DNA of 64,000 nt from contig CAKSZS010000001.1 in the NCBI GenBank assembly GCA_934525845.1, positions 62,001-126,000 of the forward strand, in the 5' to 3' direction. Positions 28,132 through 35,697 of this stretch are shown one piece after another. The position numbers were made by a program, and so were the translations under genes. This DNA comes from an uncultured Faecalibacterium sp. Lineage in GTDB: Bacteria; Bacillota; Clostridia; Oscillospirales; Ruminococcaceae. Numbering within the stretch: position 1 is the first letter of the stretch; every line of letters begins with the position of its first letter. Under the pieces are notes generated by a model. It had not been told where the DNA came from. It saw nothing but the letters and a program-made list of their open reading frames with translations, and did not search any database.

Positions 28132-29244
28132 TTAGCGGAACAGCACGCCCAGGGCTTCCATGGCGTACTCGAAGTATGTGACCTGATCGTATTCCACGCG
28201 GGCGGTCACGCTCATGCCGTTGGAAAGATCCACCTTATCGCCGCTGCGGCTGACCACATAGGTGCTGTCCGGCTTGATGGTCATCTTGTAGTAGGAGCCG
28301 CTGGAGCTGGCGGTCACGTCGCTGTCGATGGAGGTCACCGTGCCGGTCAGGGTGCCGTAGGAATACTCCGACAGACCGGTGATGGCGATCTTGCAGGGGT
28401 CGCCGACGTGCAGCAGCGGACGGTCGCTGACGCTGACCATGGCCACGATCTCCAGATCGTCGTTCTCGCTGGCAACGGTGGCCAGTGCAGAACCGGCGCT
28501 CAACACCATGCCCTCCTTGTAGGGGTTATCCATGTGGATAACACCGGAGGTGGGGGCATAGATGTAGTAATCGTTTGCACCGGTATTCAGGGTATCGATC
28601 TGCGCCTGAATGTTGTCCACATTGCTCTGGGCGCTGGTAATGCTCTGGGAGATGGACTGCATCGTGGAGTAATACAGAGCCTGGATCTCGCTCTGGCTCT
28701 GCTCCATCAGGGTCTTGATCTGTGCGTCCGAGTACCCGGCAGACTGGTAGGCGGAGGCATCAAAGGTCTTCTGCTCCACCTGGCTCTTGTAGGTCTCGTA
28801 CTGGTAGTAATAGGGCTGGTCTTCGGCGCTGGTCTCGCTGAAGTAGTTGGTGTCATCCTGGATACACTTCAGCAGCTTGTTGTACTGATCCAGCTGGGTC
28901 TGATAGATCTTCAGCTGGCTTTCCAGGTTGTCCTGCTGCATATCAATGTCGGTGCTCTTGATGTGCGCCACGAGGTCGCCCTCGTTCACATAGCTGCCCT
29001 CCGAGATATACAGCTCGGTGATGGAGCCGGAATAGCTGGACATGATGTAGGTCTTGTTGCTGGCCTGCACCGTGCCGCTGTTCTGGCTGACATAGATGCG
29101 GTTGGTCTGGGTGCTCCACACCACCAGAAAGATCATGAACAGACCCACCAGAATGACGAACGCATACCCGTAAGGGGGCAGCTTTTTTTCCATCATGATC
29201 CGGCGATCCTGCAGATCGGAGAGGTTCTGAACGGTCGTTGTCAT
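28132..29244 (-). CDS. HlyD-like membrane-fusion/accessory protein of the MAM exporter
   Basis: 370 residues. One N-terminal membrane helix (about 26-46, YAFVILVGLFMIFLVVW) is followed by a beta-barrel/lipoyl-type half motif (VQASNKTYIMSSYSGSITEL, then EGSYVNEGDLVAHI). A long coiled-coil hairpin spans about 95-215, and the second lipoyl half follows (YYIYAPTSGVIHMDNPYKEGMVL). It lacks the cysteine-protease or enzymatic features of other partners. Proteins of this type work with C39-peptidase ABC exporters of bacteriocins, bridging the transporter to the outside. It starts 2 bp after the stop of the small gene upstream on the minus strand, so the two are tightly coupled. Confidence 0.88.
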   Translation of the reverse strand: MTTTVQNLSDLQDRRIMMEKKLPPYGYAFVILVGLFMIFLVVWSTQTNRIYVSQNSGTVQASNKTYIMSSYSGSITELYISEGSYVNEGDLVAHIKSTDIDMQQDNLESQLKIYQTQLDQYNKLLKCIQDDTNYFSETSAEDQPYYYQYETYKSQVEQKTFDASAYQSAGYSDAQIKTLMEQSQSEIQALYYSTMQSISQSITSAQSNVDNIQAQIDTLNTGANDYYIYAPTSGVIHMDNPYKEGMVLSAGSALATVASENDDLEIVAMVSVSDRPLLHVGDPCKIAITGLSEYSYGTLTGTVTSIDSDVTASSSGSYYKMTIKPDSTYVVSRSGDKVDLSNGMSVTARVEYDQVTYFEYAMEALGVLFR

Positions 29245-29246
29245 AA

Positions 29247-29702
29247 TTACTTGGTCTCCATAAACACATCCACAACGGCATCATCATCGTCCTGATGGAC
29301 GTAGATGGTATAGGTGTTGCCGCTGAGCTTGAGGTCATTTTCAAATGCAAGGATCTGCAGCTTGGCGCTGGCCAGCTGGGAATGGCTCAGGGGGCCGGTG
29401 TAATGGGCATACAGGCAGCCCTTCACGCGCAGGACAGCGTCCATGGTGTAGCCCGGCTCCATCTGCGGGATCAGCTGGGTAGCCTGCTGCAGCATATACA
29501 GCTCCGGCGCATGATCCGGGCCGGTGCCCACCTTGATGGCCTGCACCAGCGGGCCGACGGGCATGGCGTTGTGGCTCTTGATAAAGTTGTGCATCTGGGT
29601 CAGAACCAGCATCATGTTGCCCAGTTCTTCGGGCTGCACGCGGCGGGACAGCACATTGGTGAGCTTGAGGGTCTTGTTTTCGGCAACTTTGATCTCATTC
29701 AT
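29247..29702 (-). CDS. Small cytosolic protein of the MAM locus, GyrI-like fold suspected
   Basis: 151 residues. ATG 29702 (MNEIKVAENKTLKL) follows AGGGGTAA; an in-frame GTG at 29834 has no ribosome site. No signal peptide or membrane segment. The pattern LTQMHNFIKSHNAMPVGPLV and, near the end, GCLYAHYTGPLSHSQLASAK followed by a helix and TYTIYVHQ resembles the effector-binding (GyrI/SOUL-like) fold. No DNA-binding domain is attached. The assignment is by eye and uncertain. Position between the secreted protein and the membrane-fusion protein would suit an immunity, chaperone or regulatory role, but none is shown. Confidence 0.6.
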   Translation of the reverse strand: MNEIKVAENKTLKLTNVLSRRVQPEELGNMMLVLTQMHNFIKSHNAMPVGPLVQAIKVGTGPDHAPELYMLQQATQLIPQMEPGYTMDAVLRVKGCLYAHYTGPLSHSQLASAKLQILAFENDLKLSGNTYTIYVHQDDDDAVVDVFMETK

Positions 29703-29832
29703 GATTTTGTTTACCCCTATCTTATAGTTTTGCAGTTCCTCCGCGCAGGGCAGAGGAATGTAATAGGCAATAGCAGGCAGAGAAACGGGCGCAGCCGCCC
29801 GGCCGGGCACTGCCGCTTCTTTCTCTGCGATC

Positions 29833-29858
29833 ACCTATTACGGGTTCGCGTAATGGGT
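29833..29858 (-). repeat. Inverted repeat upstream of the GyrI-like gene
   Basis: ACCTATTACG (29833-29842) and CGTAATGGGT (29849-29858) form a stem with one G-U pair and a 6-nt loop. It lies just downstream (in transcription) of the terminator that follows the MAM gene and could be part of the leader of the distal genes. No promoter was recognised next to it. Confidence 0.5.
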
Positions 29859-29867
29859 GTGTTTTGC

Positions 29868-29906
29868 AAAATAAAATGTGCCCGGAGGCAAACGCCTCCG
29901 GGCACA
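29868..29906 (-). terminator. Strong intrinsic terminator directly after the MAM gene
   Basis: On the minus strand a perfect 13-bp stem, TGTGCCCGGAGGC (29906-29894) with GCCTCCGGGCACA (29889-29877), loop GTTT, is followed by TTTTATTTT. It divides the locus: transporter and MAM genes before it, three accessory genes after it, which must be expressed by read-through or from an unrecognised promoter. Confidence 0.9.
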
Positions 29907-29978
29907 TAGTGAGGCATTGTCATCCGCTCCGCCTTGCGGCAGGATCAGATAAACAGACTGCATCTGACCAGCAATTAC

Positions 29979-30437
29979 TTAATGATTAATGATCAGCCAA
30001 GGACCAGTGATGTCCTTGTTCGTTGCGTTATCATGGCCGTAAACGCGGTCACCAGCGATGGCGTTCGCCACGGTGCCGGTTGCCAGGTTGTAGACAGCAG
30101 CAGCGTTGCCGGCCAGGTTCAGGCCGATGTTCAGCACGCTCTTAGCGCCAGCGCCGAAGCTGCTGAAGTTCAGCAGGCCCTTGCTGCCCAGATTGTGGAC
30201 ATAGCCGCGAACGGTAGCGAACGGGGTGTAGTTGCCGCCGAAGATCACGCCAGCGGTGTTGTCGATGAAACCACCCAGGTAAGCGTTGCCGATCAGGGTC
30301 ACCATGTTGGAGTTGAACTTCTTCCAGTTGGAAACGTCCAGCTTGTCAGCCAGGATGTCGCCCAGAGCAACTGCGCCGCCGACGACATAGGTCATCTCGT
30401 TCTCTGCAACAGCAGAGTAGTTTGCAGGCATCATCAT
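29979..30437 (-). CDS. mam: MAM-family secreted protein with double-glycine leader
   Basis: 152 residues. ATG 30437 follows GAAGGGAG at 9-bp spacing (two more ATGs follow in frame). The first 21 residues form a bacteriocin-type leader, MMMPANYSAVAENEMTYVVGG, with the Gly20-Gly21 cleavage site that C39 peptidases use; cutting there leaves 131 residues. From memory this leader is nearly identical to that of the F. prausnitzii 15-kDa 'microbial anti-inflammatory molecule' (MAM), whereas the mature part resembles it only in pattern. The mature part is Gly/Ala/Asn-rich with no cysteines (NMVTLIGNAYLGGFIDNTAG, FGGNYTPFATVRGYVHNLGS, NLAGNAAAVYNLATG). In the gut, MAM has been reported to dampen NF-kB signalling. 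Adjacent to its presumed exporter, and followed by a terminator. Confidence 0.9.
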   Translation of the reverse strand: MMMPANYSAVAENEMTYVVGGAVALGDILADKLDVSNWKKFNSNMVTLIGNAYLGGFIDNTAGVIFGGNYTPFATVRGYVHNLGSKGLLNFSSFGAGAKSVLNIGLNLAGNAAAVYNLATGTVANAIAGDRVYGHDNATNKDITGPWLIINH

Positions 30438-30544
30438 AATGAATTACTCCCTTCAAATGATTGAAACGTTTTGGTTCTCCGCAGGCTGCGCAACCTTTCG
30501 AAAAACCGCTTTATGTAACCAGGTGCGCACCCGGTTGCAACAAA

Positions 30545-32881
30545 TTAGTAGGTGATGGCTTCGCCGTCATCGTCCTCTTCCACAACGGCAGCGGGGGCGA
30601 TGGACTTCGGAGCCTCCGGCTTCTTCCGGTAGATGCCCTGCTGCATATTCCACAGCTCAGCATACTTGCCATCCTTGGCCATCAGTTCCTCGTGGTTTCC
30701 GCGCTCCACGATCTTGCCGTGATCCATCACCAGGATCAGATCACAGTCGCGAACCGTAGACAGGCGGTGCGCCACGATCAGCATGGAACGATCTGCCAGC
30801 TGCTCATAGATCATCTTGAAGATCAGATTCTCGGTCGCAAAGTCCAGATTGCTGGTGGATTCGTCCAGAATGTAGAGGTTGGAATCTTTCAGGAAGGCAC
30901 GCGCCAGTGCAATGCGCTGCTTCTCACCGCCGGACAGGCCGTTGCCGGCTTCCTCCAGATAGGTGTTGTACTGCAGCGGCAGATGACGGATAAAGTCGTG
31001 GGCGTCGGCCTTCTTGGCGGCTTCCTTGACCTCGTCCATCGTGGCGTCCATGCGGGAAATGCGGATATTGTCGTAGATCGTCTTGCTGAACAGCTCGATG
31101 TTCTGCGGCACATAGGAAATGGCGCGGCGCACAGAATCGTTCGTGTACTCGGCCATATTCACGCCGTTGATGTCAATCTCGCCCTCTTCCGGATCATAGT
31201 ACTTCAGCAGCAGCTTGGTAATGGTCGATTTGCCGCTGCCGCTGCCGCCCACCAGAGCCACCTTTTTGCCGGCAGGAATGGTAAAGCTGACATGATCCAG
31301 TGCGGGTGCACGATTGCCGTAGCGGAAGGTGACGTCCTTGAACTCGATGTCGCCCTCCACCTTTTCCAGGGCAGTCTGCTCCACGCCGTCGGCTGTGTCA
31401 TACTCCGAGGGGTAATCCATGATCTCGGTCAGACGCTTCATGGAGATGCTGGCTTCCTGGATCTGCATCTGCAGACCGATCAGGTTGCTCAGCGGGGAGG
31501 TGAAATAGCTGGACAGGGTGCTGAAGGCCATAAAGCCGCCCAGCGTCATCTCGCCGTTCAGCACCTGGCTGATGCCCACATAGGTGGTCAGCATACTGAA
31601 ACCGGTGGAGATGAAGGAAGAGATCAGACCCTGGGTCGTGCTGATGCGGCTGGACCGCAGGCTGATCTTCAGGCTCTTGATGTACTCACGCTCGAGGTTT
31701 TCCAGTTCGGTCTCCTCGTTAGCGTTGCACTTGACGGTCTCAATGCCGCGCAGACTTTCGATCATCTGGCTGTTGAGAGCCGCAGACTGCACCATGCTCT
31801 CCTCGTTGATCTTCTTGTAAGGCTGCTTGTAGATCAGCACCAGCAGGATACTGACCAGCGCCATGAACAGCGAGATGGAGAACAGCATGGCATTCATCCG
31901 GAACAGGATGATGCCGGTGATGATGGCCATGGAAATGTCCATCACCAGGCTCAGCGCAATGCTGGTGAAGATGGATTTGATGGTGTTTGCGTCCGAATAA
32001 CGGGTGGTGATATCACCGGTCTTCCGGGTGGCAAAGAACTTCATGGGCAGCTTGAAGATGTGCCCGAAGTAGCCCAGCATCAGGGGAATGTCGATCTTGA
32101 TCGACAGATGGATCAGCACCCACTGCCGGACAAATCCGATCAGGGTGCTTGTAATGCTGACAACGCTGAACACGATGATCAGCGTGACCAGAAGGTTGTT
32201 CAGCCCGTAAGGCAGAACCTCATCCATCAGGATCTTGTTGAACATCGACGACGCAATGCCGAGGATGGTGGTGATGACCGAACTCAGGATCGCATAGAAA
32301 AACAGCTTTTTCTGGGGCAGAAGCAGATTGATGTACCGCTTCATCATGCCGCCCTTTTCGATCTTGCCGCCCTTGAACTCCGAGGTGGGGTTCAGCAGCA
32401 GCAGCACGCCGGTAAAGTTCTTGTAGAACTCATCCAGAGAGATCTTTTTCAGCTCGGTACCGGGGTCGCCGATGACGACGTAATCCTTGCACTTGTGCTT
32501 TTTGCCGGTTTCCTTGTCAGACTTGGCACGCTCGGCCTCTTTCAGCATATGCTTGCGGCGGTCGCCCTCATCCACGATGGTGGTCTTTTTGAAGACCACC
32601 ACGAAGTGAGCAAGTCCCTGATCCGTGATGACCTGCGCGATGCAGGGAAGAGAAAAGTCGCTCAGAAAATTTTCGCGGTCCACACGAACGGCAGCTGTGG
32701 TGAAGCCCAGTTCATTGGCAGCTTTCTGCAGACCGACAAGGTTTGTGCCTTTCAGGTCGGTTCCCATCATGTCGCGCAGGCGCGTGATGGTGATCTCCTT
32801 CTTGTAATGGAGGCACACCATTGCGAGGCAGGCAGCCGCACAGTCGGTCGTATCATGCTGCCGGACGTAGGTATAACGCAT
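30545..32881 (-). CDS. Peptidase-containing ABC exporter (C39) for MAM
   Basis: 778 residues. ATG 32881 follows AAAGGAAG. The N-terminal C39 cysteine protease domain has its full catalytic set: Gln8, Cys14 (QHDTTDCAAACLAM), His92 (LAHFVVVF) and Asp139 (VIGDP). Between His92 and Asp139 lies a Lys/Glu-rich insertion of about 30 residues that typical C39 domains lack. Six membrane helices follow (about 190-480). The ATPase domain has Walker A VGGSGSGKST, signature LSGGEKQRIALARA and Walker B ILDESTSNLD. Such PCAT exporters cut GG leaders and pump the mature product out. The linked GG-leader gene lies 107 bp downstream. An acidic tail ends the protein. Confidence 0.95.
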   Translation of the reverse strand: MRYTYVRQHDTTDCAAACLAMVCLHYKKEITITRLRDMMGTDLKGTNLVGLQKAANELGFTTAAVRVDRENFLSDFSLPCIAQVITDQGLAHFVVVFKKTTIVDEGDRRKHMLKEAERAKSDKETGKKHKCKDYVVIGDPGTELKKISLDEFYKNFTGVLLLLNPTSEFKGGKIEKGGMMKRYINLLLPQKKLFFYAILSSVITTILGIASSMFNKILMDEVLPYGLNNLLVTLIIVFSVVSITSTLIGFVRQWVLIHLSIKIDIPLMLGYFGHIFKLPMKFFATRKTGDITTRYSDANTIKSIFTSIALSLVMDISMAIITGIILFRMNAMLFSISLFMALVSILLVLIYKQPYKKINEESMVQSAALNSQMIESLRGIETVKCNANEETELENLEREYIKSLKISLRSSRISTTQGLISSFISTGFSMLTTYVGISQVLNGEMTLGGFMAFSTLSSYFTSPLSNLIGLQMQIQEASISMKRLTEIMDYPSEYDTADGVEQTALEKVEGDIEFKDVTFRYGNRAPALDHVSFTIPAGKKVALVGGSGSGKSTITKLLLKYYDPEEGEIDINGVNMAEYTNDSVRRAISYVPQNIELFSKTIYDNIRISRMDATMDEVKEAAKKADAHDFIRHLPLQYNTYLEEAGNGLSGGEKQRIALARAFLKDSNLYILDESTSNLDFATENLIFKMIYEQLADRSMLIVAHRLSTVRDCDLILVMDHGKIVERGNHEELMAKDGKYAELWNMQQGIYRKKPEAPKSIAPAAVVEEDDDGEAITY

Positions 32882-33134
32882 AGATGCTTCCTTTGAAAAT
32901 ATACAGATTTATTCAAACAACGGCTGCGTCCGAAAACACACCGCGGATTTGACAAAGGATCAGGAAAAAGCGGCTCCGAAACAGCACGTAGACCGGTGCC
33001 CCGCCCCGTTCTGTCAGGAGACAGGGCACCGGACTGCTGCTTATCAAAAGAAGGGAGCGCCTACCCTTTGATCAATGGAAACGCCCTCAGGTGTTCGTAA
33101 TACCGATACAAATCCCCCTGAAAAGCTTATGGAA
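32882..33134 (-). other. Structured 5' leader of the MAM locus
   Basis: About 250 nt of untranslated sequence lies between the promoter at 33135-33163 and the exporter ATG. It contains a hairpin made of CCGGTGCC (32993-33000) and GGCACCGG (33025-33032), with an inner CTGT/ACAG pair. No terminator U-tract adjoins it, so it is not an obvious attenuator. I recognised no known riboswitch class and no convincing leader peptide. Confidence 0.5.
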
Positions 33135-33163
33135 AGTATACCACAATATGACAGCTTCTTCAA
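33135..33163 (-). promoter_or_regulatory. Promoter of the MAM export locus
   Basis: On the minus strand TTGAAG (33163-33158), 17-bp spacer, TATACT (33140-33135). Confidence 0.7.
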
Positions 33164-33246
33164 GAGCTTCTTTTTTAAGAAACAGTGAATTTGAAAAATG
33201 TGTGAAAGTTTAATGCAAATGAAACAAATCCGGCGGCAGCTGCGCC

Positions 33247-33282
33247 AAAAAAGAAAAAGCAGCATTCCGTTTGGAATGCTGC
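33247..33282 (-). terminator. Terminator after tRNA-Asn
   Basis: On the minus strand GCAGCATTCC (33282-33273) pairs with GGAATGCTGC (33268-33259), followed by TTTTTCTTTTTT. It insulates the MAM promoter from the tRNA gene. Confidence 0.88.
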
Positions 33283-33286
33283 TGTA

Positions 33287-33363
33287 TGGCGCCTCTTGCC
33301 TGACTCGAACAGGCGACACCCTGATTAACAGTCAGGTGCTCTAACCGACTGAGCTAAAGAGGC
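33287..33363 (-). tRNA. tRNA-Asn (GUU)
   Basis: 77 nt including an encoded CCA. Acceptor GCCTCTT/AAGAGGC, D-arm GCTCAGTCGGTTAGAGC, anticodon arm CCTGA-CTGTTAA-TCAGG with anticodon GTT, T-arm GCCTG-TTCGAGT-CAGGC and discriminator G all fold canonically. It has its own promoter and terminator. Confidence 0.97.
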
Positions 33364-33384
33364 ATCACAATGACTGCGAGTAAT

Positions 33385-33413
33385 ATTATACCGCAGTCAG
33401 AACACTTTTGCAA
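33385..33413 (-). promoter_or_regulatory. Promoter for tRNA-Asn
   Basis: On the minus strand TTGCAA (33413-33408), 17-bp spacer, TATAAT (33390-33385). Confidence 0.8.
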
Positions 33414-33432
33414 GTGTTTTTTGAAAAAAGAT

Positions 33433-33470
33433 AAAAAACGTCCGGCAGGACGAAAAACGTCTGCCGGACG
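33433..33470 (-). terminator. Intrinsic terminator after typA
   Basis: On the minus strand CGTCCGGCAG (33470-33461) pairs with CTGCCGGACG (33448-33439), followed by TTTTTT. Confidence 0.88.
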
Positions 33471-33505
33471 GCGGAAAGTGGTCTTTTTATAAGGTAAAGC
33501 CGGAA

Positions 33506-35329
33506 TTACTTCAGCTTGCTCTTGGCCTTCATGCGCTGCTCGTGGTTCAGGATCTGCTTGCGGATGCGCAGGTTCTCGGGGGTGACCTCCAGCAGCTCGT
33601 CCTGTGCCAGGAACTCCAGGCAGCCTTCCAGGCTCAGCTTGCTGATGGGGATCAGGCGCAGGGCATCGTCGGAGCCGGAAGCGCGGGTGTTGGTCAGGTG
33701 CTTGGTCTTGCAGACGTTGACGTCCACATCCTCGCCGGAAGCGGTGTAGCCAATGACCATGCCCTCGTAGACCTTCTCGCCGGCACCCACCAGCAGAGTG
33801 CCGCGCTGCTGGGCGTTGAACAGACCGTAGGTGACGGCCTCGCCGGTCTCAAAGCTGACCAGAGAACCGGTGGAGCGGTTGGCGATCATGCCGGCCCAGA
33901 CATCGTAACCGTCAAAGATCTGGTTGATGACGCCTTCACCGTGGGTATCGGTCAGGAACTGGTTGCGGTAGCCGAACAGGCCGCGGCTGGGCATCCGGAA
34001 CTCCAGACGCACACGGTCGGTGCCCAGAGACTCCATCTGCTGCAGGATGGCCTTGCGCTGACCCAGACCGGTCATGACAGCACCCTGATACTGGGTGGGA
34101 ACATCGATGACAACGTGCTCCATAGGCTCGTAGGTCTTGCCGTCGATGACCTTGGTCAGAACGTGCGGGGGAGAGACCTGCAGCTCATAGCCTTCGCGGC
34201 GCATGGTCTCGATCAGGATGGACAGATGCATCTCACCGCGGCCCATGACACGGAAGGAGTCGGTGGTGGCGGAATCCTCCACGCGCAGAGCGACATCCTT
34301 CAGCAGTTCCTTCTGCAGGCGGTCACGGATCTGACGGCTGGTGACGTACTTGCCCTCACGGCCGGCCAGCGGGCTGTCGTTGACCGAGAAGGTCATTTCG
34401 ACGGTGGGGTCGTTGATCTTCACGAAGGGCAGCGGCTCCACATGGGAGGGGCTGCACAGGGTATTGCCGATGTTCACATCGGGCAGGCCGGAGAAGGCCA
34501 CGATATCGCCGGCGGTGATGTTGTCGCACGGCTGGCGGCCATTGGCCTGGAAGTCGTACAGCTTGGTCAGACGGCCGCGCATCTTCAGGTCGGGGTTGTG
34601 CCAGTCACAGACCTGCACTTCTTCACCCACCTTGGCAACGCCGTTCTGGATGCGGCCGATGCCGATGCGGCCCACGAAGTCGTTGTAGTCCACAGAGGAG
34701 ACCAGCATCTGGAAGGGAGCCTCGGGGTCGCCCTCGGGCGGCTTGATGGTGCTCAGCAGTGTGTCGAACAGGGGGATCAGGTCGGTGCCCGGCACATCCG
34801 GGTCCAGGCTGGCGGTGCCGTCGCGGCCGCAGCAGAACAGCATGGGGCAGTCCAGCTGTTCGTCGGTAGCACCCAGATCCATCAGCAGGTACAGCACCTC
34901 GTCGATGACTTCCTTGATGCGGGCATCCGGGCGGTCGATCTTGTTGATGGCAACCACCAGGCTCAGGTTCTGCTGCAGAGCCTTCTGCAGCACGAAGCGG
35001 GTCTGGGGCATACAGCCCTCAGCGGCGTCCACCAGCAGCAGCACGCCGTTGACCATCTTCAGCACGCGCTCGACCTCGCCGCCGAAGTCCGCGTGGCCCG
35101 GGGTATCGACGATGTTGATCTTGACGCCCTTGTAGGTGCAGGAGCAGTTCTTGGCCAGAATGGTGATGCCGCGCTCACGCTCGATATCGCCGCTGTCCAT
35201 GACGCGCTCAGCCACGACCTGATTGTCGCGGAACGCGCCGCTCTGGCGCAGCATTGCGTCCACCAGGGTGGTCTTGCCGTGGTCAACGTGAGCGATAATG
35301 GCAACGTTGCGCAAATCGTTACGAACCAT
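33506..35329 (-). CDS. typA: Ribosome-associated GTPase TypA/BipA
   Basis: 607 residues, standard length. ATG 35329 ([20 protein letters not shown]) follows GAGAGGTTG. The GTPase motifs are G1 AHVDHGKT, G2 [12 protein letters not shown]3 [16 protein letters not shown] and G4 [12 protein letters not shown]-like domains III and V and the BipA-specific C-terminal domain follow ([20 protein letters not shown]). TypA acts as a translational GTPase in 50S assembly under stress and cold. It is transcribed alone, divergently from the beta-CASP nuclease gene. Confidence 0.96.
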   Translation of the reverse strand: MVRNDLRNVAIIAHVDHGKTTLVDAMLRQSGAFRDNQVVAERVMDSGDIERERGITILAKNCSCTYKGVKINIVDTPGHADFGGEVERVLKMVNGVLLLVDAAEGCMPQTRFVLQKALQQNLSLVVAINKIDRPDARIKEVIDEVLYLLMDLGATDEQLDCPMLFCCGRDGTASLDPDVPGTDLIPLFDTLLSTIKPPEGDPEAPFQMLVSSVDYNDFVGRIGIGRIQNGVAKVGEEVQVCDWHNPDLKMRGRLTKLYDFQANGRQPCDNITAGDIVAFSGLPDVNIGNTLCSPSHVEPLPFVKINDPTVEMTFSVNDSPLAGREGKYVTSRQIRDRLQKELLKDVALRVEDSATTDSFRVMGRGEMHLSILIETMRREGYELQVSPPHVLTKVIDGKTYEPMEHVVIDVPTQYQGAVMTGLGQRKAILQQMESLGTDRVRLEFRMPSRGLFGYRNQFLTDTHGEGVINQIFDGYDVWAGMIANRSTGSLVSFETGEAVTYGLFNAQQRGTLLVGAGEKVYEGMVIGYTASGEDVDVNVCKTKHLTNTRASGSDDALRLIPISKLSLEGCLEFLAQDELLEVTPENLRIRKQILNHEQRMKAKSKLK

Positions 35330-35393
35330 AAAAATTCAACCTCTCTATTATTGAAAACTCATAAAATACGAACGAACGTCATACAATCCTAAG

Positions 35394-35421
35394 TTTATAA
35401 CACATCGGGGTGGTTTGTCAA
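35394..35421 (-). promoter_or_regulatory. Promoter for typA
   Basis: On the minus strand TTGACA (35421-35416), 16-bp spacer, TATAAA (35399-35394). Confidence 0.75.
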
Positions 35422-35503
35422 GATTGTATAAAAATTTTTTCAGCGATTCGGCGTTTTGCCCGGAAAACTCCCACCGATTTGTGCGGCGTATACCTTTAAA
35501 ATA

Positions 35504-35512
35504 TGCTATACT
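35504..35512 (+). promoter_or_regulatory. Extended -10 promoter for the beta-CASP nuclease gene
   Basis: TGCTATACT at 35504-35512 is an extended -10; no good -35 at normal spacing was found. The transcript would carry a leader of about 180 nt. Confidence 0.55.
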
Positions 35513-35546
35513 GAAAGCATAGAATAAAAAGGCGCGGCTTGGTATG

Positions 35547-35661
35547 GCTGGCCGGCAGTTTCCAAAGCAAATGATCCGCTGGGGAGGGACCCTGCTGCCG
35601 CAGGCAGTAGGGAGGGCGATGGAATGGCCCTAGGCATTTGCGTGGAAACCGCCGGACGGCC
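35547..35661 (+). ncRNA. Structured 5' leader RNA of unknown class (candidate cis-regulatory RNA)
   Basis: A long paired region encloses two hairpins. GTTTCC (35558-35563) pairs with GGAAAC (35644-35649), GCAAATG (35567-35573) with CATTTGC (35635-35641), and CCGGC (35552-35556) with GCCGG (35651-35655). Inside are CCCTGCTGCC/GGCAGTAGGG (about 35590-35611) and AGGGC/GCCCT (about 35613-35632). The ribosome site of the nuclease gene lies about 20 nt downstream. The sequence does not match any riboswitch consensus I can recall (TPP, FMN, SAM, cobalamin, glycine, THF, yybP, guanidine). It could be cleaved by the nuclease encoded downstream, but that is speculation. Confidence 0.45.
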
Positions 35662-35697
35662 GGAGAAGTTGGCCTGAATAACCGGAGGTGTTTTGGG

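Noticed and set aside
29703..29834. N-terminal extension of the GyrI-like protein from the GTG at 29834
   Set aside because: No ribosome site lies before that GTG, and the added residues (Ala/Pro-rich) do not extend the fold; ATG 29702 has AGGGGTAA at good spacing.
30461..32896. Open frame of 811 codons on the plus strand across the exporter gene
   Set aside because: Antisense to the C39 exporter, with His/Asp/Gln-rich low-complexity composition and no recognisable domain.
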